Origin: JBBDIX01 sp040880235
GTDB taxonomy: Bacteria; Actinomycetota; Nitriliruptoria; Nitriliruptorales; Nitriliruptoraceae
Assembly: GCA_040880235.1 (NCBI GenBank)
Contig: JBBDIX010000022.1
Span: 1 to 36,850 of the forward strand
Reading direction: 5' to 3'
DNA length: 36,850 bases
The notes below the pieces were generated by a model. It was not told the origin of the DNA, searched no databases, and was given only the letters and a program-made list of their open reading frames with translations. Below are positions 1-8,111 of this stretch, one piece after another (position 1 is the first letter of the stretch; each line of letters opens with the position of its first letter). Position numbers and translations under genes: made by a program.

Positions 1-835
1 GCGGGGTGGTCAGCAGCCCGTAGCGGTCCACGAGGTCGGTCTGCAGGTAGGCGACGAGCAGGTAGCCGGACCCGAACAGGGTGATCCCGAACTTGAAGAA
101 CAGCCACGCGAGCTGCCCCACGGTCTCGGCATCCGGCGACGGTGACGGCGCGGCACCCATGAGCCACGGCGAGGTGGTCAGCAGCATCCCGGTGGCTCCG
201 CTTCGCGGCCACCGCCAGACGCTGTACAGGGCGATCCCGGCGATGGCACCGAGCGCGAGCACGATCAGTTCGTTGATCCCGAACAGTCCGAGTCCGAGCG
301 CGACGACGAACACGATCCGGGTCCGCAGGTCGTCCGCGGCCTTCGGCGCGAGCTTGACCATGGCGACCGCGATGATCGCCAGCACGACCGGTTGGATGCC
401 GTAGAACACCGCATCCATGGCGGGGAGTTCGCGGAACTCCACGTAGGCCCACGTCAATGCCAGCGTGATGCTCGCTGCCGGCAGGATGAACGCCCACCCG
501 GTCGCCCACACCCCGAGGTTGCCGCGCTGGACGTAGCCGACGTGCATCGTCATCTGGGTCGAGTTCGGCCCGGGCATCAGGTTGGTGGCCGCCATCAGGT
601 CCAGGAAGTGGCGGCGCTCCACCCACCGGCGCTTCTCGACGATCTCCTTGTCCATCATCGCGATGTGCGCGACCGGCCCGCCGAACGCGACCACACCGAG
701 CCTGAAGAACGCCCAGATCAGCTCAGTCCACGACCCCGCCCGTTCGGCGTACTCCGGCTGGTGGGCGCGCAACGCCTGCGCACCTCGGCCCGAGCCCGGT
801 GCCCCTCGGCCATCACCGTGTCCATCCGCAGCCAT
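1..835 (-). CDS. Chromate transporter family (CHR/ChrA) permease, 3' end cut by window edge
   Basis: The reverse-strand reading frame gives about 278 residues of a polytopic membrane protein of the CHR family, proposed to export chromate or a related anion. Visible family signatures are FGGPVAHI near residue 52, then the loop MPGPNSTQ and the following HVG. Several hydrophobic helices follow, and a second copy of the half-repeat begins at about residue 245 (FFKFGITLFGSGY). CHR proteins of about 390 residues have two such homologous halves, so most of the second half lies outside the window. The ATG is preceded by GGGGTG at a suitable distance. The first 35 residues are Gly/Arg-rich and poorly conserved, so a later start is possible. 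The gene runs in the same direction as nrdJ but is separated from it by a strong hairpin. Substrate is not determinable from sequence. Confidence 0.85.
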   Translation of the reverse strand, partial: MAADGHGDGRGAPGSGRGAQALRAHQPEYAERAGSWTELIWAFFRLGVVAFGGPVAHIAMMDKEIVEKRRWVERRHFLDLMAATNLMPGPNSTQMTMHVGYVQRGNLGVWATGWAFILPAASITLALTWAYVEFRELPAMDAVFYGIQPVVLAIIAVAMVKLAPKAADDLRTRIVFVVALGLGLFGINELIVLALGAIAGIALYSVWRWPRSGATGMLLTTSPWLMGAAPSPSPDAETVGQLAWLFFKFGITLFGSGYLLVAYLQTDLVDRYGLLTTP

Positions 836-927
836 GTCACCCCATGCGTATCGGTTTCCATAATCGGGTTCCGATAGTAAGGCGCCACGCTCGCCGTCTG
901 CAACATCTCCGTCTGCTCACGACCGCT

Positions 928-983
928 GTCTGGGTGTCCCCTGAAGGAGCTGCTACCCACCCCTCTGCAGGGGACACACAGAC
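928..983 (-). terminator. Long hairpin directly downstream of nrdJ
   Basis: A perfect 10-bp inverted repeat (GTGTCCCCTG at 934-943, CAGGGGACAC at 968-977) is extended by five more pairs (928-932 with 979-983) across one 1x1 mismatch. The loop is about 24 nt. It starts 11 nt past the nrdJ stop on the reverse strand, so it most likely ends the nrdJ transcript and insulates the chromate-transporter gene. No U-tract follows, as is common in GC-rich actinobacteria. The loop also contains an alternative short pairing (CCCCT with AGGGG). Confidence 0.65.
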
Positions 984-994
984 TTTGACCTGTC

Positions 995-3859
995 TCACGA
1001 GCAGCCGCTGGTGGTGCCGCACGACTCGCAGACGTGGCAGGCACCTGCGCGGATCATCTTGATCCCACAGTCGAAGCACAGCGGTGCGTCGTGGTCGACC
1101 ATCGGGTCGTTCACGACCGCCGACACGACCGGCTGGTCCACCCGCGCCGCGGCACGGATCGACGGATCCTCGGTGAGGTCGTCGAGATCCTCGTCGTCCT
1201 CGTCGTCGAGCACCGGGGCCTCGAGATGTCCCTGGTCGAGCATCCGGGTGCGCTCCTCGAGCGTGTGGATGCCGAGCTCGACCCGCTTGTCGAACGGCAG
1301 GTACTCGATGGCGAGCTTGCGGGCCACGTAGTCGACGAGCGACGTCGCGAACCGGATCTCGTCGTCGTCGGTCAAACCGGCCGGCTCGAAGCGCATGTTC
1401 ATGAACTTGGCGACGTAGCTCTCGAGCGGCACGCCGTACTGCATGCCGATCGACACGGAGATCGCGAACGCGTCGAGCAGACCCGACAGGGTGGAGCCCT
1501 GCTTGCCGAGCTTCAGGAAGATCTCCGCCAGCCCGTCGTTCGGGTACTCCCCGGCGGTGAGGTAGCCCTTGGCGTCACCGACCCGGAAGCTGACCGTCTG
1601 CGACGGGCGCGTCTTCGGGGGCTTGCGACGCTGCGGCACGTGGACGACCTCCACGTCCGTGCCGGCCGGCGTCGCCGCGACCGCCTTGCGGGTGACGCTC
1701 AGCGGCTGGGCGACCTTGCAGTTGTCGCGGTAGATCGCGATGGCCTTGATGCCGAGCTTCCAGGCGTCGAGGTGCAGCTGCTCGATGTCCTCGACGGTCG
1801 CCGTCTCCGGCAGGTTGACCGTCTTGGAGATCGCCCCGGAGATGAACGGCTGGGCAGCCGCCATCATCTTCACGTGTCCCATGTAGTGGATGGTGTCGTC
1901 ACCCATCGCGCACTGGAACACCTTCGTGTGCTCCGGCTTCAGTGCCGGGGCACCGTGGATCGACTTGTGCTCGTCGATGTGGGCGATGATCGCCTCGACC
2001 TGTTCCTCGCTGTAGCCGAGGTGGCGCAGCGCCTGGGGCACCGTCTGGTTGACGATGGTGAGTGACCCACCACCGACCATCTTCTTGGTCTTGACCAGTC
2101 CGAGGTCGGGTTCGATTCCGGTCGTGTCGCAGTCCATCATCAGCCCGATGGTGCCCGTGGGCGCGAGCACGCTGGCCTGCGAGTTGCGGAACCCGTGCTC
2201 CGTGCCGAGCGCGAGCGCCTCGTCCCACGACGTGCGTGCAGCGGCGAGCAGGTCGCTGGCAACGGGACGCGGGTCGATGCCCTCGACGGCGTCGCGGTGC
2301 TTGCCGATCACCCGCAGCATCGGCTGTGCGTTCTTCGCATAGCCGTTGAACGGACCGACGACCTTCGCGATCTCCGCGGAGGTCCGGTAGGCGTGCCCGG
2401 TCATCAGCGCCGTGATCGCGCCACACCACGCGCGACCCTCGTCGGAGTCGTAGGGCAGACCGATCGACATGAGCAGGCCACCGAGGTTGGCGTAGCCGAG
2501 CCCCAGTTCGCGGTAGTCGATCGCGTTCTTGCCGATGCTCTCCGTCGGGTACGACGAGTAGCCGACGATGATCTCCTGCGCGGTGAAGATGATCTCGACC
2601 GCGCGCCGGAAGGACTCCACGTCGAAGCGACCGGCGTCGTAGTCGAAGAACTTCTTGAGGTTGAGGCTCGCCAGGTTGCATGCCGAGTTGTCGAGGTGCA
2701 TGTACTCGGAGCACGGGTTGGACCCGTTGATGCGACCCGACTCGGGGCAGGTGTGCCAGTCGTTGATGATCGTGTCGTACTGCAGTCCCGGGTCTGCGCA
2801 CTCCCATGCCGCCTCGGAGATCTGACGCATGACGGCGCGGGCAGAACGCGTCTCGAGCACCTCGCCGGTCGTCACCGCGCGCAGCGTGTAGTCGGTGTCG
2901 TCCTCGTAGGCCCGCATGAACTCATCGGTCACGCGCACCGAGTTGTTCGCGTTCTGGTACTGGATCGACGCGTAGTCCTCCCCGTCGAGGTCCATGTCGA
3001 AGCCCGCCTCGCGCAGCACGCGGACCTTCTTCTCCTCGCGGGCCTTGGTCCAGATGAACTCCTCCACGTCGGGGTGGTCGACGTTGAGGATGACCATCTT
3101 GGCGGCGCGGCGAGTCTTGCCTCCCGACTTGATCGTCCCGGCAGATGCGTCCGCGCCTCGCATGAAGCTCACCGGACCGGAGGCCTCGCCGCCGCCCTTG
3201 AGGTGCTCCTTCGAGGAGCGGATGCGCGACAGGTTCACACCCGCGCCGGATCCGCCCTTGAAGATCGTGCCCTCCTCGACGTACCAGTTGAGGATGGACG
3301 ACATCGTGTCCTCGACGGACAGGATGAAGCACGCGGAGCACTGCGGCTTCTCCTCCACCCCGACGTTGAACCACACTGGCGAGTTGAACGCCGCCTTCTG
3401 GTGCACGAGCAGGTGCTTGAGCTCGGCCCGGAAGTTCTCTGCGGAGTCGTCGTCGACGAAGTACCCGCCGTCGAGCCCCCAGCCGGTGATCGTGTCGGCG
3501 ACCCGGTCGATCATCTGACGCACGGAACGTTCGCGTTCCGGCGTGCCCAGGGTCCCACGGAAGTACTTCTGGGTGACGATCTGCGTCGCCATCATCGACC
3601 AGCTGGACGGGAAGTCGACCCCGCGCTGCTCGAACGACACCGACCCGTCGCGCCAGTTGGTCAGGACCGCGTCACGCAGTTCCCAGTCGAGTTCGTCGTA
3701 GGGATGACGGTCGGGCGTGGTGAACCAGCGGTCCACACGCAGGCCGAGCCCTCGTTCGCCACCGACGGCCTCGAGTGGCGCTCCTGCGTGCGTCCCTGCG
3801 GCATCCGTCGTGTTCGACGCGTCCGCTTCGTGGGCCCTGTCGGACCGGAGGTCAACCAT
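995..3859 (-). CDS. nrdJ: Adenosylcobalamin-dependent (class II) ribonucleoside-diphosphate reductase
   Basis: The 954-residue enzyme reduces ribonucleotides to deoxyribonucleotides with adenosylcobalamin as radical source, so it works with or without oxygen. Family residues are visible: Cys177 in the segment CSACFILS, the radical-site NPCSE with Cys383, and the redox partner Cys394 eleven residues on (NSACNLASLNL). The C-terminal tail carries a Cys-rich zinc-ribbon-like end (CFDCGIK, then CHVCESCG, finishing SGCS), typical of long NrdJ proteins, which probably shuttles reducing equivalents. The first 40 residues are not conserved. The ATG is preceded by GAGGAG at 8 nt. The gene stands alone: a strong hairpin follows it and a 487-bp regulatory region with NrdR-type and DnaA-type boxes precedes it. 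Identification is secure. Confidence 0.97.
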   Translation of the reverse strand: MVDLRSDRAHEADASNTTDAAGTHAGAPLEAVGGERGLGLRVDRWFTTPDRHPYDELDWELRDAVLTNWRDGSVSFEQRGVDFPSSWSMMATQIVTQKYFRGTLGTPERERSVRQMIDRVADTITGWGLDGGYFVDDDSAENFRAELKHLLVHQKAAFNSPVWFNVGVEEKPQCSACFILSVEDTMSSILNWYVEEGTIFKGGSGAGVNLSRIRSSKEHLKGGGEASGPVSFMRGADASAGTIKSGGKTRRAAKMVILNVDHPDVEEFIWTKAREEKKVRVLREAGFDMDLDGEDYASIQYQNANNSVRVTDEFMRAYEDDTDYTLRAVTTGEVLETRSARAVMRQISEAAWECADPGLQYDTIINDWHTCPESGRINGSNPCSEYMHLDNSACNLASLNLKKFFDYDAGRFDVESFRRAVEIIFTAQEIIVGYSSYPTESIGKNAIDYRELGLGYANLGGLLMSIGLPYDSDEGRAWCGAITALMTGHAYRTSAEIAKVVGPFNGYAKNAQPMLRVIGKHRDAVEGIDPRPVASDLLAAARTSWDEALALGTEHGFRNSQASVLAPTGTIGLMMDCDTTGIEPDLGLVKTKKMVGGGSLTIVNQTVPQALRHLGYSEEQVEAIIAHIDEHKSIHGAPALKPEHTKVFQCAMGDDTIHYMGHVKMMAAAQPFISGAISKTVNLPETATVEDIEQLHLDAWKLGIKAIAIYRDNCKVAQPLSVTRKAVAATPAGTDVEVVHVPQRRKPPKTRPSQTVSFRVGDAKGYLTAGEYPNDGLAEIFLKLGKQGSTLSGLLDAFAISVSIGMQYGVPLESYVAKFMNMRFEPAGLTDDDEIRFATSLVDYVARKLAIEYLPFDKRVELGIHTLEERTRMLDQGHLEAPVLDDEDDEDLDDLTEDPSIRAAARVDQPVVSAVVNDPMVDHDAPLCFDCGIKMIRAGACHVCESCGTTSGCS

Positions 3860-4075
3860 GTCGTGCTCCTCGTGGCGCTCGTGTGCCGGGTCGACCGTCC
3901 CGGCCGACGTGCTGGTTGCGCTGCCTCCCGAGCATGCCCACGGCCTGCGACATCCCCTGCGGCATCCCTGTGTGGCTGGACATCGACGGAACTACATCGC
4001 TGTGAGCCGGTCGCCACTCAACACGCCACGACGCCGTCACGTCAAGCATCTCGGTCATCGGCGTTCCTGTCGAGT

Positions 4076-4091
4076 GCACTACCCGTGGTGG
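4076..4091 (-). promoter_or_regulatory. NrdR box (weaker copy) upstream of nrdJ
   Basis: The 16-mer GCACTACCCGTGGTGG keeps the outer arms of the NrdR consensus acaCwAtATaTwGtgt (C4, A6, T11, G13 and the flanking ca/tg) but lacks the central AT. It lies 33 bp, about three helical turns, from the better box, which is close to the usual paired spacing of NrdR sites. Confidence 0.5.
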
Positions 4092-4108
4092 CCAAGACCG
4101 GGACAGGT

Positions 4109-4124
4109 GCACCACATGTTGTGT
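4109..4124 (-). promoter_or_regulatory. NrdR box (strong copy) upstream of nrdJ
   Basis: The 16-mer GCACCACATGTTGTGT matches the NrdR-box consensus acaCwAtATaTwGtgt at all strongly conserved positions (C4, A6, A8, T9, T11, G13, and the terminal TGT). NrdR with bound dATP represses ribonucleotide reductase genes through such paired palindromes. A NrdR protein is encoded in the same window, which supports the call. Confidence 0.7.
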
Positions 4125-4178
4125 TTCCACGCCCCGTCCACCGTGCACGCCCCCCATTGTCCCCCGTTTCACCCCGAC

Positions 4179-4199
4179 TTGTCCACACCTTCGTCCACA
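4179..4199 (+). promoter_or_regulatory. Two tandem DnaA-box-like nonamers
   Basis: TTGTCCACA (4179-4187) is the preferred high-GC actinobacterial form of the DnaA box. TCGTCCACA (4191-4199) follows in the same orientation, 12 bp on. DnaA regulates ribonucleotide reductase transcription in some bacteria, so control of nrdJ in step with replication initiation is possible. Two boxes are too few for an origin. Confidence 0.5.
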
Positions 4200-4346
4200 G
4201 CGTGGACCGAAAAGTTCGTGCCTCGAGCGTGCGATCGGCGCGCACGAACGTGCGCCAGGTTCTCGTGGTCATCTCACCTCGATCCACCCGACTCGATTAC
4301 TCTGCGCTCACGGCATCGGGACGCAGGACGCGGAGGTTGCAGCCTC

Positions 4347-5486
4347 GTGGACGACGAACAGCTCCAACGTCAGATCGCACGCCGATCCGTGCCCGAGATC
4401 CGCCGGGTGCCGTCGTGGCTCACCACGCTCGCCGCGTGGACCTGGCGAATGCTGGTCGTGCTCGTCGGCGTGTCCGCGCTGCTCTACGTGCTCGTCCGCC
4501 TGTACCTCGTCACGCTGCCGGTGCTCGTCGCGCTGATCCTCGCGACGCTGTGCGTCCCGCCGACACGCTGGCTCGAGAAGCATCGAGTCCATCGAGCCCT
4601 GGCCACCTCGATCGTGCTGTTCGGTGGGCTGGCCGTCGTCGGCGGCGTGTTCGCGGCACTCACCCCGTCGTTCGTGCGTGAGGTGCAGCAGCTGGGCCCG
4701 ACCATCGGTGAGGCGTTCGACACGCTGCTGCTCTTCCTCGAGGAGAACTTCGGCTGGAATCGTGACGAGATCATGCAGATGGCCGAGGAGGGCCTGGCGC
4801 AGCTCTCCGAGCAGTCGGGCCAGCTCGCGACGCAGGTGTGGTCCGGAGCGTCCATCGCCGTGGAGCTCATCACCGCACTGCTGCTGGCCATCGTCATGCT
4901 GTTCTTCTTCGTCAAGGACGGCCGCCAGATCGTCGACTGGATCATCGCACGGACCCCGAGCCCCTACGAGGAGACGGTGCGCGCCGTCGGACGGCGCTCC
5001 TGGACCGCACTCAGCGGATTCGTCCGCGGGACCGCGATCGTGGCCACCGCCGACGCCGTCGGCATCGGCATCGGACTGGCCATCGTCGGGTTGCCCCTGG
5101 TCCTGCCGATCGCCGTGCTCGTGTTCTTCGGGGCGTTCATCCCGGTGATCGGGGCGTTCGTCGCCGGGATGATCGCGGTGCTCGTGGCACTCGCCACCGG
5201 CGGTTTCCAGCAGGCGCTCATCGTCCTCGCGATCATCATCGGTGTCCAGCAGCTCGAGTCCAACGTGCTGCAACCGCTGATCATGCGCCGTGCGGTCAAC
5301 CTGCACCCCATCGTGATCCTGGCAGCACTGACCGCGGGTGCGGCGCTCATCGGCATCGTCGGGGTGTTCCTCGCCGTGCCGATCGCCGCCGTTGCTGCTG
5401 CGGCAGGCAACGAACTGCGCCTCCGGCACGAGTCGAACACGACACGTTCAGAGCCGCTGGTGACCCCGCCGGAATCCGACGCCTGA
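4347..5486 (+). CDS. AI-2E family transporter (PF01594-type membrane protein)
   Basis: The 379-residue polytopic protein has the AI-2E family layout: a soluble N-terminus of about 35 residues, two close helices (residues ~35-75), a third near residue 90, an amphipathic middle segment (~115-170), then four or five helices. The family's C-terminal hallmark is present: a GFIPxIG-like turn (AFIPVIGAF) and a later Gln-rich QQLESNVLQPLIMRRAVNLHP. Members export quorum signals or ions, including Na+/H+ exchange; the substrate here is unknown. The GTG start is chosen because CGGAGG ends about 10 nt upstream. The gene is divergent from nrdJ and converges on the amidase gene, so it is probably monocistronic. 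Confidence 0.9.
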   Translation: MDDEQLQRQIARRSVPEIRRVPSWLTTLAAWTWRMLVVLVGVSALLYVLVRLYLVTLPVLVALILATLCVPPTRWLEKHRVHRALATSIVLFGGLAVVGGVFAALTPSFVREVQQLGPTIGEAFDTLLLFLEENFGWNRDEIMQMAEEGLAQLSEQSGQLATQVWSGASIAVELITALLLAIVMLFFFVKDGRQIVDWIIARTPSPYEETVRAVGRRSWTALSGFVRGTAIVATADAVGIGIGLAIVGLPLVLPIAVLVFFGAFIPVIGAFVAGMIAVLVALATGGFQQALIVLAIIIGVQQLESNVLQPLIMRRAVNLHPIVILAALTAGAALIGIVGVFLAVPIAAVAAAAGNELRLRHESNTTRSEPLVTPPESDA

Positions 5487-5521
5487 GCCGCTGCGCGCCG
5501 CCGTCAGCGCGAGCATCGCGG

Positions 5522-6895
5522 TCAGGACGGACGTGTCACGCCCCACCCCGGTGCGTGTCGGGTCCAGGGAACGAGTGCCTCGAGCTGCGCCGCCACCGAC
5601 AGGACCAGGTCCTCGCGTCCCCGGGCGGCGACGACCTGCACGGCCAGCGGGCGGCCCCCGTCGTGCCACAGGGGGACGACCGCCGCAGGCAGGTCCGCCA
5701 GGTTCCACGCGGCGAGGAACGGGTACGTCGACATGTTGACGGCCACGTTCGACACCCACGGCTTCGTGTGCCAGGCAGTCGCCGATGGCTGGGTGCGGGC
5801 GAACGCCGGGGTGATCAGCACGTCGTGATCGTCGAAGAACGGCTCGACGTGGTCCTTCCAGCGCTGGGCGTCCTCCTCGCGCACCGGGCGGATGCGCGCG
5901 AGCTGTTCGCCGCGAGCGATCTGTCCCCGGGTCCGAGGTTGCAGCAGCTCCCGGTCGAGACCGAGCCGTTCGACCGTGTGCACCGCGCCCTGCGTCCACC
6001 GGGCGAGCACGGCCTGCACGGTCGCCTGTTCGTAGGGCGGGTCGTCGCGCTCGACGATGTGTCCGGCATGGTTCAGCAGGCGGCCCGCCTCGATGGCGGC
6101 CTCACGCCACGCCGACGTGATCGCGATGCCGGGCGTCGGCGGCCGGAACGACACGGCGACGCGGACGCGGCCCTCCAGCGCAACGACGTCGCGCAGGTCA
6201 TCGGTCCCGCTGATCACGTCCAGCACCAGCGCGCCGTCGGCGACGGTGGTCGCGATCGGACCCAGGCGCGCCATGCCGTAGAGATGGGGCTCGCCCCCGA
6301 CCGTCTCCGGGACGCGATCACCCCCCGGCTTGAGCCCGAACGTGCCACAGGCGGCGGCAGGGATGCGGATCGATCCCAGGCCGTCGGAGGCGAGCGCGAC
6401 CGGCACCACGCCCGCGCCGACCGCAGCGCCCGAACCTCCCGACGAGCCGCCGGCGGTCCGGGACGGATCCCACGGGCTCACGGCGGTGCCGGCCGGATCG
6501 TCCGACGTTCCCCACAGTCCGAGCTCGGGGCACCGGGTCTTGCCGAGCACGATCGCTCCTGCAGCCTTCAACCGCTGGACCGCGACGTCGTCGGTGTCCA
6601 CAGGGGCAGAGCTCGTGGCCTGTGAGCCGTGTCGTGTGGGTTCGCCGGCGACGTCGATCGCATCCTTCACCGCGACGGGAACTCCGGCGAGTGGCAGGTC
6701 GAACCGGTCGGCGCGGGCATCGACCGCCTCCGCGTCCTCGAGCGCAGAGCGCCGTCGAACCGAGACGAAGGCCCCGAGCCGGTGCTCCACCTCCGCAAGG
6801 TGATCCAGGTGCGCACGGACGACCTCGACGGCGGACGCCTCGCCGTCGCGCACCACGCGTGCGATGTCGATCGCACTGAGTCCGACCAGGTCCAT
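5522..6895 (-). CDS. Amidase signature family hydrolase
   Basis: The 457-residue protein belongs to the amidase signature family (GatA/FAAH-like), which uses a Ser-cisSer-Lys triad to hydrolyse C-N bonds. Visible elements are the Lys in PVAVKDAID (~75), the Gly/Ser-rich signature AGGSSGGSGAAVGAG (~148-162) containing the cis-Ser, and the nucleophile in GSIRIPAA (~176). It lacks the C-terminal features of GatA and no gatB/gatC is nearby, so it is probably a catabolic or housekeeping amidase rather than the tRNA amidotransferase. The ATG has GAGGAG 9 nt upstream; a further upstream in-frame start would add 19 residues without a better site. Substrate cannot be predicted. Confidence 0.9.
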   Translation of the reverse strand: MDLVGLSAIDIARVVRDGEASAVEVVRAHLDHLAEVEHRLGAFVSVRRRSALEDAEAVDARADRFDLPLAGVPVAVKDAIDVAGEPTRHGSQATSSAPVDTDDVAVQRLKAAGAIVLGKTRCPELGLWGTSDDPAGTAVSPWDPSRTAGGSSGGSGAAVGAGVVPVALASDGLGSIRIPAAACGTFGLKPGGDRVPETVGGEPHLYGMARLGPIATTVADGALVLDVISGTDDLRDVVALEGRVRVAVSFRPPTPGIAITSAWREAAIEAGRLLNHAGHIVERDDPPYEQATVQAVLARWTQGAVHTVERLGLDRELLQPRTRGQIARGEQLARIRPVREEDAQRWKDHVEPFFDDHDVLITPAFARTQPSATAWHTKPWVSNVAVNMSTYPFLAAWNLADLPAAVVPLWHDGGRPLAVQVVAARGREDLVLSVAAQLEALVPWTRHAPGWGVTRPS

Positions 6896-7247
6896 GTGGA
6901 TCGTCTCCTCGTCTGCGTACGCCGATCCGGCGGCCGGGACCGGCACCTCCACCCTCCCACCCTAGGACGAGCTCCACCGCGCGCGCCACGTCAGCGGTCC
7001 GGACGACCAGGGACCGGTCGGCCCGGCGGGTCCGGCGACGGTCTGGCACCCTGTCTGCCGAGCCGGCAGCGCGCCGGGGCCGACGGACACTCCTCGGCCC
7101 GGAGTCGCACCCGGATCCGCCACGCGGACCGACGATGCCGGACACCCGACCCGCAGGTCGCCGCCAGGCCGAGGAGCCACCGTGTCGCGCAGCCCGGAAC
7201 GTTCCCCGCAGCATCGTCGCGGTCGTGTCGAACGCTCGGAGGTCCAC
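6896..7247. other. 352-bp intergenic region with two adjacent hairpins
   Basis: This divergent spacer between the amidase and the acetyltransferase contains no convincing gene. A TAGGGT sequence at 6958-6963 on the reverse strand could be the amidase -10. Two perfect hairpins lie in series: CTGCCG-AGC-CGGCAG at 7055-7069, and GGGCCGA / TCGGCCC at 7077-7083 and 7094-7100. They sit upstream of the acetyltransferase and could form a structured leader or attenuator. A GTG at 7182 with its own GAGGAG is an alternative acetyltransferase start. Confidence 0.4.
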
Positions 7248-8102
7248 GTGCGGGTCCTCGTCGCCGACGACGCAGAGTGGGTCGTGGCGACCGACGAGGC
7301 CTCGGCCACCGCGCTCGCTCCGTCACAGGACTGGGACCCCGGCAAGCTCGCCGCGGAGCTCGACGAGGGCGTGTGGGCCTCCGACGACCGCTGGGCCTGG
7401 GGCGTGATCGTGTCCGGAGAGCCTGCCGGGTTCGCCCAGGTCACCGGTCTGGAGTCCGGCGACGCGCGCATGTCGATCCGCATCGACCCGAAGGTCCGGG
7501 GTCGCGGCGTGGGACGTGAGGTGCTTCGGGAGCTCGCCGATCACCACTTCGGTGCCGATCCCGATCTGCACCGACTGACCGGGCGTGTGCACGAACACAA
7601 CGTGCCGATGCAGCGGGTGTTCAACGCCGCAGGGTTTCGCATGGAGGCCCGGTATCGGGACTCCGTCCAGCAGGCCGACGGTCGCTTCGCGTCCGAGTGG
7701 GGGTACGCGCTGACCCGTCCCGACTGGGAGGCGGGCAACCACCGCAACCCGGGACGTGGGTCCGACCTCCACGGCCTGACCTTCGAGCTCGACGAGACCG
7801 TCGACGGGCCCGTCTCCCGAGGCCTTGCGGTGCGGTTCCTGCAGGAGGGGCGGCGCACCATCGCCAGGTACGACGCCGATCGCGTCTCGGACGGCGAACT
7901 CGCCGGTCTGCTCGTCGACGACCTGCTGCAGTACCGGTTCGTCCATGTCGAGGAACGCCGGGACGGGGTGCATCGTTCGACGGGGCGGGGACGCTGCCGG
8001 GTCCAGCGGCGCAACGACGGACGCATCGAACTGGTCGACCAGTGGTCCGCGGACAGTGGCGCCAACGGGCGACGACTGCTCGTGGAACGCGTCGCGACCT
8101 GA
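7248..8102 (+). CDS. GNAT family N-acetyltransferase with an additional C-terminal domain
   Basis: Residues 1 to about 155 form a GNAT fold. The acetyl-CoA-binding motif A is clear (RIDPKVRGRGVGREVLREL, around residue 82), followed by the motif B region HEHNVPMQRVFNAAGF typical of RimJ/RimL-like enzymes. Residues ~170-284 form a second domain with pattern LTFELDET, GRRTIARYDADRVSDGELAGLL, LQYRFVH, and GRIELVDQWSAD. That pattern resembles, from memory, a small (~110-residue) stand-alone family often labelled N-acetylglutamate synthase without good reason. The GTG start follows CGGAGG by 5 nt. A GTG 66 bases upstream also has a good ribosome site, but that stretch lacks GC-rich third positions. 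The target is unknown. Confidence 0.85.
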   Translation: MRVLVADDAEWVVATDEASATALAPSQDWDPGKLAAELDEGVWASDDRWAWGVIVSGEPAGFAQVTGLESGDARMSIRIDPKVRGRGVGREVLRELADHHFGADPDLHRLTGRVHEHNVPMQRVFNAAGFRMEARYRDSVQQADGRFASEWGYALTRPDWEAGNHRNPGRGSDLHGLTFELDETVDGPVSRGLAVRFLQEGRRTIARYDADRVSDGELAGLLVDDLLQYRFVHVEERRDGVHRSTGRGRCRVQRRNDGRIELVDQWSADSGANGRRLLVERVAT

Positions 8103-8111
8103 CCTCGTCCG

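Larger units (their letters stand above)
3860..4346. promoter_or_regulatory. 487-bp intergenic regulatory region between nrdJ and the divergent AI-2E-family permease
   Basis: No convincing gene lies here. It holds two NrdR-box-like palindromes (4076-4091 and 4109-4124), two DnaA-box-like nonamers (4179-4187 and 4191-4199), and a 7-bp inverted repeat with a 2-nt spacer (GCGCACG AA CGTGCGC) at about 4236-4251. A possible -10 (TACTCT, 4298-4303) faces the permease. The nrdJ leader between the NrdR boxes and the ATG is over 200 nt. I looked there for the conserved core of a cobalamin riboswitch and did not find it. A short leader reading frame could run through the leader into the nrdJ start, but nothing supports its translation. 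Confidence 0.6.

Noticed and set aside
3525..3540. Palindrome GGAACGTTCGCGTTCC inside nrdJ as an SOS box
   Set aside because: The half sites are 6 nt apart instead of 4 and it lies within coding sequence.
3860..4075. Cobalamin riboswitch in the nrdJ leader
   Set aside because: A B12-dependent enzyme with a 200-nt leader made this worth checking, but I found no B12-box (AGCCAGGAGACC-like) or the conserved CTGCCCCCGCAACTG core.
3852..4172. A 106-residue reading frame across the nrdJ leader
   Set aside because: No ribosome site, no recognisable protein features, and it runs through the regulatory boxes; most likely chance.
1034..4681. Very long forward-strand reading frames opposite nrdJ
   Set aside because: They are antisense shadows caused by high GC at third positions; their products are Arg/Val/His-rich low-complexity sequence, and nrdJ on the other strand is certain.
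5522..6895. GatA subunit of the tRNA amidotransferase
   Set aside because: The amidase signature is shared, but there is no gatB or gatC nearby and the length and C-terminus fit a general amidase better.
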